20,272 nucleotides of DNA from an uncultured Marvinbryantia sp. (GTDB lineage: Bacteria > Bacillota > Clostridia > Lachnospirales > Lachnospiraceae): NCBI GenBank assembly GCA_934373455.1, contig CAKRON010000045.1:1-20272 (forward strand), in the 5' to 3' direction. This document shows positions 16,162 to 20,272 of this stretch, piece after piece; positions within the stretch are counted from its first letter, which is position 1; each line of letters begins with the position of its first letter. The position numbers were made by a program, and so were the translations under genes. Under the pieces are notes generated by a model, which was given only the letters and a program-made list of their open reading frames with translations, was not told where the DNA came from and did not search any database.

Positions 16162-16189
16162 ATTATAGTACAATCTGTACAAAATTCAA
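16162..16189 (-). promoter_or_regulatory. Promoter of the CstA-type gene
   Basis: -35 TTGAAT (16189-16184) and -10 TATAAT (16167-16162) are separated by 16 bases. It lies about 35 bases before the start codon at 16127. The spacer is mostly taken up by a perfect palindrome, listed separately. Confidence 0.8.
16168..16180. promoter_or_regulatory. Candidate operator: perfect palindrome within the promoter spacer
   Basis: GTACA-ATC-TGTAC is a perfect 5-3-5 dyad located directly between the -10 and -35 boxes. A protein bound there would block RNA polymerase, so a repressor is the simplest reading. The regulator is not identifiable from this window. Confidence 0.55.
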
Positions 16190-16234
16190 CATGTTTTTTC
16201 GTGTTGTTTGTTGTTCCCTTATACCTTTTTAGTA

Positions 16235-17455
16235 TTAAATACCATCTTTATGCGTCTTTTCTCTTCGATCAATCTCTTCCGTTACATCTTCCCATCTGAC
16301 ATTGTACTCTGCCATTAAATCTGTCATATGATACAGCACATCTACAGCTTGTTTTTTTACAGAATTCTGATCAATCAGAACTTCTTTTTTATGCAGTGCA
16401 TTTTCGTATAAATGTTGGAGCGTATTCATTGGATCTATCGTATCATACTCTTTTTTGAGCAAATCTCGGTAAAAACAACTTCTATTTCCGGTATGGCAGG
16501 CTGCGCCTATCTGTGCCACATAAGCCAGAAGTGTATCATTATCGCAATCTATGGACAAGCGTTTTACATACTGGAAATGTCCGGATGTTTCCCCTTTTGT
16601 CCAAAGTTCATTGCGACTTCTACTCCAGTAAGTCATACGTCCTGTCTTTACGGTTTTATTAAATGCTTCTTCATTCATATAAGCCAGCATCAGAACTTCC
16701 CTGTTACGATAGTCTTGTACGATGACAGGAATCAATCCTTCAGAATTCAGTTTAAACTCTGACCAGGAAATGGCTGATTTCTGCTGTCTCATAGGAATTC
16801 CTTTTAACTGCAGCAAGTCTTTTAATTCAAAAAGATCTACATCCATATTCGATATGACATGTCCGGAAATACCAGATACATTTTTTTCTTTTAATAATAC
16901 ATATACTTTCTGGTAATCCACCATATCCATCAATGGAATACAACTGACTGGCAGACTTCTTACAGCTTCGTACAAATGGCGATTGTCTCCAAGAAGTATC
17001 ACTTCATCTGCATACTTTTCTATTTTGGCATTTTCTTCTTCCGGAAATGTGAAATCATTGATACAGACAGCGATATGTTCTTTGCCAAATCGCTTTTCTG
17101 CTTCAGGAAGCAAGGCTCTGTTCTCCTCTTTTGACATATTCAAAAACACATGGGTACAACCGGCATTTATCAGTGCCTCCAGATCATGTATGCCTTCGAT
17201 ATGTCCTCCTGCTATTACAGGTATCTGGCTTCTGCTGCAAAGACACTTAATAATTCTCTGATGCAGCTTATGTTCTTCTTCTGATTCTGACAGATCAAAA
17301 AGAATCAGTGCGTCCGCACCTTTATGTTCATAATACTTGGCCAGATCAGGAATGGTACGTTCTTCCATAATATGGAAATTATAAAACCCTCTCACGGCTT
17401 TTCCATTTTTCATATAAATATGTGCCAGAAGATTTTTTACATTTGATTCATTCAT
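16235..17455 (-). CDS. hisI: HisA/HisF-like barrel fused to HisI (PRA-CH) and a shortened HisE-like tail
   Basis: The 406-residue protein has three parts. Residues 1-225 look like a HisA/HisF barrel ([50 protein letters not shown]). The first catalytic aspartate of HisF is Tyr14 here, and the second falls in the altered stretch VCINDFT, so it is probably not a working cyclase. Residues 235-335 are an intact phosphoribosyl-AMP cyclohydrolase: LWTKGETSG, the metal site D303/C304/D305/D307 and the zinc cysteines C320 and C327. Residues 343-400 match the two ends of HisE (LQHLYENAL and [27 protein letters not shown]). They lack the middle section with SYT..LL..G and the GEE..E metal-binding motif, so pyrophosphohydrolase activity is doubtful. 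The gene follows hisB by 3 nt and ends the operon. HisI activity is well supported. Confidence 0.88.
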   Translation of the reverse strand: MNESNVKNLLAHIYMKNGKAVRGFYNFHIMEERTIPDLAKYYEHKGADALILFDLSESEEEHKLHQRIIKCLCSRSQIPVIAGGHIEGIHDLEALINAGCTHVFLNMSKEENRALLPEAEKRFGKEHIAVCINDFTFPEEENAKIEKYADEVILLGDNRHLYEAVRSLPVSCIPLMDMVDYQKVYVLLKEKNVSGISGHVISNMDVDLFELKDLLQLKGIPMRQQKSAISWSEFKLNSEGLIPVIVQDYRNREVLMLAYMNEEAFNKTVKTGRMTYWSRSRNELWTKGETSGHFQYVKRLSIDCDNDTLLAYVAQIGAACHTGNRSCFYRDLLKKEYDTIDPMNTLQHLYENALHKKEVLIDQNSVKKQAVDVLYHMTDLMAEYNVRWEDVTEEIDRREKTHKDGI

Positions 17456-17458
17456 ATT

Positions 17459-18049
17459 TTACAGACTTCCTTTCGTAGACAATACTCCTGTAATTCGTTC
17501 ATCTATACCGGTAGCCATATCCAGGGCTTTTGCAAATGCTTTAAAAGCACATTCTGCAATATGGTGATTATTCACACCAGACAACTGCTTAAAGTGTAAA
17601 TTCATGCCTGCAGAATAAGATATCGCATAAAAAAATTCACGAATCATTTCAGTATCCATATCACCAAGCTTTTCACAGGTAAAGGTAAGATCGGAACTGT
17701 AATATGGTCTTCCGGATAAATCAATTGCGCAGAGAACAAGTGCATCATCCATTGGCAAAATCGCCTGTCCGAATCTGCGAATTCCTCTCTTATCTCCAAT
17801 TGCTTCTTTAATTGCTTCTCCAAGAACGATCCCGGTATCTTCTACTGTGTGATGAGAATCTACTTCGATATCTCCCCGAATCGTTCCGCTTAAATCAAAT
17901 AGTCCATGTCTGGTAAAACCATTTAACATATGATCAAAAAATGGGATTCCTGAATCCAGATGAAAGTCACCTTGCCCATCAATACAGAAATTCAATTTAA
18001 TTTCTGTTTCTGAAGTAAATCTTTTGATTTCTGCTCTTCGATCTGCCAT
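17459..18049 (-). CDS. hisB: Imidazoleglycerol-phosphate dehydratase
   Basis: The 196-residue protein is a full-length monofunctional HisB, converting imidazole-glycerol phosphate to imidazole-acetol phosphate in histidine synthesis. Conserved metal-binding and active-site stretches are all present: FFDHML (37-42), DSHHTVEDTGI (64-74), DLSGRPYYSSDL (110-121) and NNHHIAECAFKAFAKAL (160-176). The C-terminal STKGSL is typical. I chose the ATG at 18049 because AAAGGAG stands seven bases upstream. An in-frame upstream ATG (18094) would overlap hisD and lacks that site. It is 13 nt after hisD and 3 nt before the HisI fusion, so translation is probably coupled. Confidence 0.97.
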   Translation of the reverse strand: MADRRAEIKRFTSETEIKLNFCIDGQGDFHLDSGIPFFDHMLNGFTRHGLFDLSGTIRGDIEVDSHHTVEDTGIVLGEAIKEAIGDKRGIRRFGQAILPMDDALVLCAIDLSGRPYYSSDLTFTCEKLGDMDTEMIREFFYAISYSAGMNLHFKQLSGVNNHHIAECAFKAFAKALDMATGIDERITGVLSTKGSL

Positions 18050-18062
18050 GATTTCTCTCCTT

Positions 18063-19352
18063 TTACTCGAATCTGACATGTATGGAATTTGCATGAGCTG
18101 TCAACTGCTCTGCCTTTGCAAATTTTTCAATATCTTCATGTACTGCCTTCAGCGCCTCTTTAGAATAATACACGATACTGGATTTCTTTACAAAATCATC
18201 TACGTTCAGTGGTGAGAAAAAACGAGATGTACCATTGGTCGGCAGTACATGATTTGGTCCAGCGAAATAGTCGCCCAGTGGTTCACTGCTATATTCTCCT
18301 ATAAAAATGGCTCCTGCATTACGTATCTTTGTCATCACTTCAAATGGATTCGCTGTCACAATTTCCAGATGTTCCGATGCAATCTCATTTGCTGCATCAA
18401 TAGCATCCTGCATATTTTCTGCTACCAGAATATATCCAAACTGTTCCAGAGATTTTGTAATAATCTCTTTTCTGGACAATACTTTTACAAATCCTTCCAC
18501 TTCTTCGGATACTTTCTCAGCTAAATCCATACTGGTTGTAATCAGGATCGCAGATGCCATCTCATCATGCTCTGCCTGTGAAAGAAGATCGGCTGCTACA
18601 AATCGCGGATTAGCTGTTTCATCCGCTAATACCAGAATTTCACTTGGACCAGCTATGGAATCAATATTTACAAACCCATATACCGCTTTTTTGGCAAGAG
18701 CTACATAAATATTTCCGGGTCCTACGATTTTATCTACTTTTTCAATGGATTCTGTTCCAAAAGCAAGCGCGGCAATTGCCTGCGCACCACCTACTTTATA
18801 TACTTCATCAGCACCTGCTTCATTTGCTGCCACTAACGTGGTAGGATTGACTTTTCCTTCAGAATTACACGGCGTTGTCATAATAATTTTATCTACGCCA
18901 GCTACTTTTGCAGGTACGATATTCATTAACACTGATGATGGATATACTGCTTTTCCACCTGGAACATAAACACCGACTCTGGCTAAAGGAGTAATCTTCT
19001 GTCCCAGAAGCGTTCCATCTTCTTTGCTGTCAAACCAGCTGGTGCGTTTCTGCTTTTCATGATAAGAACGGATATTTACTAATGCTTTTCGAATTACCTG
19101 AAGCAATTCCGGATCTACCTGCTTGTAAGCTTCATTCAGTTCTTCCTGTGTCACTCGAATATTTGACGCATTGATTTTCGCATGATCAAATTTTTCTGTA
19201 TATTCAAATACCGCTTCATTTTTACGTTTTCTTACATCATCTACAATCGCAGCTACTTTGTCTTCATAGGCACCATAATTGTTCGGACTTCTTTTTAATA
19301 AATCTTCAAGCAGGTTGTCTTTCGACTGCTGTGTTAATGTTACGATTCTCAT
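18063..19352 (-). CDS. hisD: Histidinol dehydrogenase
   Basis: The 429-residue protein matches the normal length of HisD, which oxidises histidinol to histidine in two NAD-dependent steps and needs zinc. Characteristic stretches are RVGVYVPGGKAVYPSSVLM (125-143), GPGNIYVALAK (211-221), IDSIAGPSEILVLAD (230-244), LLSQAEHDEMASA (256-268, zinc ligands Q259 and H262), ASEHLEIV (325-332, catalytic E327/H328) and the remaining ligands D361 (PLGDYFAGPNHVLPT) and H420 (LTAHANSI). GGAGG eight bases upstream supports the start. It lies 18 nt after hisG. All key residues are intact, so it should be functional. Confidence 0.98.
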   Translation of the reverse strand: MRIVTLTQQSKDNLLEDLLKRSPNNYGAYEDKVAAIVDDVRKRKNEAVFEYTEKFDHAKINASNIRVTQEELNEAYKQVDPELLQVIRKALVNIRSYHEKQKRTSWFDSKEDGTLLGQKITPLARVGVYVPGGKAVYPSSVLMNIVPAKVAGVDKIIMTTPCNSEGKVNPTTLVAANEAGADEVYKVGGAQAIAALAFGTESIEKVDKIVGPGNIYVALAKKAVYGFVNIDSIAGPSEILVLADETANPRFVAADLLSQAEHDEMASAILITTSMDLAEKVSEEVEGFVKVLSRKEIITKSLEQFGYILVAENMQDAIDAANEIASEHLEIVTANPFEVMTKIRNAGAIFIGEYSSEPLGDYFAGPNHVLPTNGTSRFFSPLNVDDFVKKSSIVYYSKEALKAVHEDIEKFAKAEQLTAHANSIHVRFE

Positions 19353-19370
19353 CTTTGTTTCCTCCTATGA

Positions 19371-20006
19371 TTACAAAACATTTTTCAGTTTATTCAGAAT
19401 TTCTGTGATCCGTTCGCTCTCCATCTGCATGCTGACTCTGTTTACGACGACTCTTGCAGAAAGGGGACACACTTCCTCCAGAACCTGAAGACCATTTTCC
19501 CTTAATGTAGAACCGGTCTCTACAATATCTACGATCACATCTGCCAGTCCTACAATTGGTGCCAGTTCAATGGAACCATTTAATTTGATGATTTCTACTG
19601 TTTGGCACTTTTTATTATAAAAATATTCTTTTGCAATTCTTGGATATTTCGTTGCCACACGAATTCGTTGTTGATGTTTAAGAAGTTCTTCTGCCTCCTT
19701 TGGTCCGCAGACACACATACGGCATTTTCCAAATCCAAGATCAAGAACCTCATAAAGCTTCCTGTTTTCTTCATCAATGGTATCTTTGCCTACTACACCA
19801 ATATCAGCCGCACCATATTCTACATAAGTTGGTACATCTGGTCCTTTTGCCAGAAAGAACTTTAACTTGAGTTCTTCATTTACAAAAATAAGTTTTCGCG
19901 AATCGGTATCTTTCATTTCTTCACAAGTGATACCTACCTGTTCTAAAAGAGCAAGGGTCTGTTTTGCAAGCCTTCCCTTGGTCAGTGCAAATGTTAAATA
20001 ACGCAT
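19371..20006 (-). CDS. hisG: ATP phosphoribosyltransferase, short form catalytic subunit
   Basis: The 211-residue protein is the short HisG type, which lacks the C-terminal regulatory domain and works as a hetero-octamer with HisZ. It catalyses the first, feedback-controlled step of histidine synthesis: joining ATP and [23 protein letters not shown] opens the protein, and [15 protein letters not shown] (159-173) is the PRPP-binding loop. The presence of hisZ just upstream fits the short form. GAGGAAAAA lies before the ATG. It is 19 nt after hisZ and 18 nt before hisD. Confidence 0.97.
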   Translation of the reverse strand: MRYLTFALTKGRLAKQTLALLEQVGITCEEMKDTDSRKLIFVNEELKLKFFLAKGPDVPTYVEYGAADIGVVGKDTIDEENRKLYEVLDLGFGKCRMCVCGPKEAEELLKHQQRIRVATKYPRIAKEYFYNKKCQTVEIIKLNGSIELAPIVGLADVIVDIVETGSTLRENGLQVLEEVCPLSARVVVNRVSMQMESERITEILNKLKNVL

Positions 20007-20025
20007 GTATTTTTCCTCTGTTTTC

Positions 20026-20272
20026 TTAGTTCAAGAATGTTTGTATTAACTTATTCAGTCTGGACGCCTGCTCTGGTCCAAATTCTTTGCCGCATTTCTT
20101 TAATATTACTTTTTTTCCGGCACACCGCATTGCGCAAGCCAGCTGTACGGCTATTTTTTCATGATCAGAATCATATGGTACGGTCAGGATTTCATCACAG
20201 TTTTCCATCTCTATTTTCTGATGTTTCAATGCTGATAAAAGTTCATCAATTACCACCACAAACCCAATAGAT
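20026..20272 (-). CDS. hisZ: HisZ, ATP phosphoribosyltransferase regulatory subunit (3' end only)
   Basis: The last 81 or so codons are visible, and the reading frame is open to the window edge ([12 protein letters not shown]...). The fragment resembles the C-terminal end of HisZ, a histidyl-tRNA-synthetase paralogue without aminoacylation activity: a class II synthetase-like last strand and helix ([15 protein letters not shown]), then an alpha/beta end ([20 protein letters not shown]). Its position directly before a short-form hisG, which depends on HisZ, is the main support. A true histidyl-tRNA synthetase is the alternative but is much less likely in this place. Confidence 0.82.
   Translation of the reverse strand, partial: SIGFVVVIDELLSALKHQKIEMENCDEILTVPYDSDHEKIAVQLACAMRCAGKKVILKKCGKEFGPEQASRLNKLIQTFLN

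Noticed and set aside
16190..16234. Terminator for the his operon just after position 16235
   Set aside because: The only candidate is a 7-bp imperfect stem (CAACACG/CATGTTG) running into the CstA -35 box; it is too weak to call.
18050..18094. Upstream start for HisB at 18094
   Set aside because: It would overlap hisD and lacks a ribosome site, whereas the ATG at 18049 has AAAGGAG and gives the normal HisB length.
1..20272. CRISPR array, tRNA or rRNA genes, insertion sequences, phage genes
   Set aside because: I saw no regularly spaced direct repeats, no tRNA-like cloverleaf or rRNA sequence, and no transposase, integrase or phage-like protein. Repeats found are within coding LRR modules or single hairpins.

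Overview
The window is an AT-rich, low-GC Gram-positive chromosome segment. Every gene I can support reads on the minus strand, so the gene order below runs from high to low coordinates. The codon use, the short-form HisG with HisZ, the 7TM-type sensor paired with a NarL-type kinase, and the zinc-ribbon/TPM/BspA-type envelope proteins suggest a Lachnospiraceae-like gut Clostridium (perhaps near Blautia). That placement is inferred from gene style; there is no rRNA or marker-gene proof.

Region 1 (20272-16235) is the distal part of a histidine biosynthesis operon: hisZ (3' end only), hisG, hisD, hisB, and a three-part protein with a HisA/HisF-like barrel, a HisI domain and a shortened HisE-like tail. 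Gaps are 3-19 nt, so this is one transcription unit. Region 2 (16190-14634) is a CstA-family transporter with its own promoter; a perfect GTACA-N3-TGTAC palindrome fills most of the -35/-10 spacer. Region 3 (14595-13541) is an unrecognised two-TM membrane protein followed by a strong terminator.

Region 4 (13503-9861) is a regulatory operon: a multi-TM sensor whose C-terminal kinase core looks degenerate, a canonical NarL/DegS-like histidine kinase, and a LuxR/NarL-type response regulator whose start overlaps the kinase gene. Region 5 (9840-6326) is a four-gene operon of zinc-ribbon and membrane proteins, including a TPM-domain protein, ending in a hairpin terminator. Region 6 (6313-2293) holds a large secreted leucine-rich-repeat (BspA-like) protein and a secreted two-repeat protein whose reading frame is broken by an apparent one-base deletion, followed by a terminator. 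Regions 4-6 may be one regulon. The four-gene operon and the LRR gene share a 16-nt element, TACTAAT(A/T)TTAGGATA, at exactly the same distance (37 nt) from a -10 box, and a partial copy lies in front of the sensor operon.

Region 7 (2284-1) starts with a 45-nt hairpin and a promoter, then a SpoIIAA-like STAS protein, an HD-domain/methyltransferase fusion, and the first codons of a third gene that overlaps the fusion gene by 8 nt. This looks like a small signalling operon with no obvious described counterpart. I saw no rRNA, tRNA, CRISPR array, insertion sequence or phage gene.
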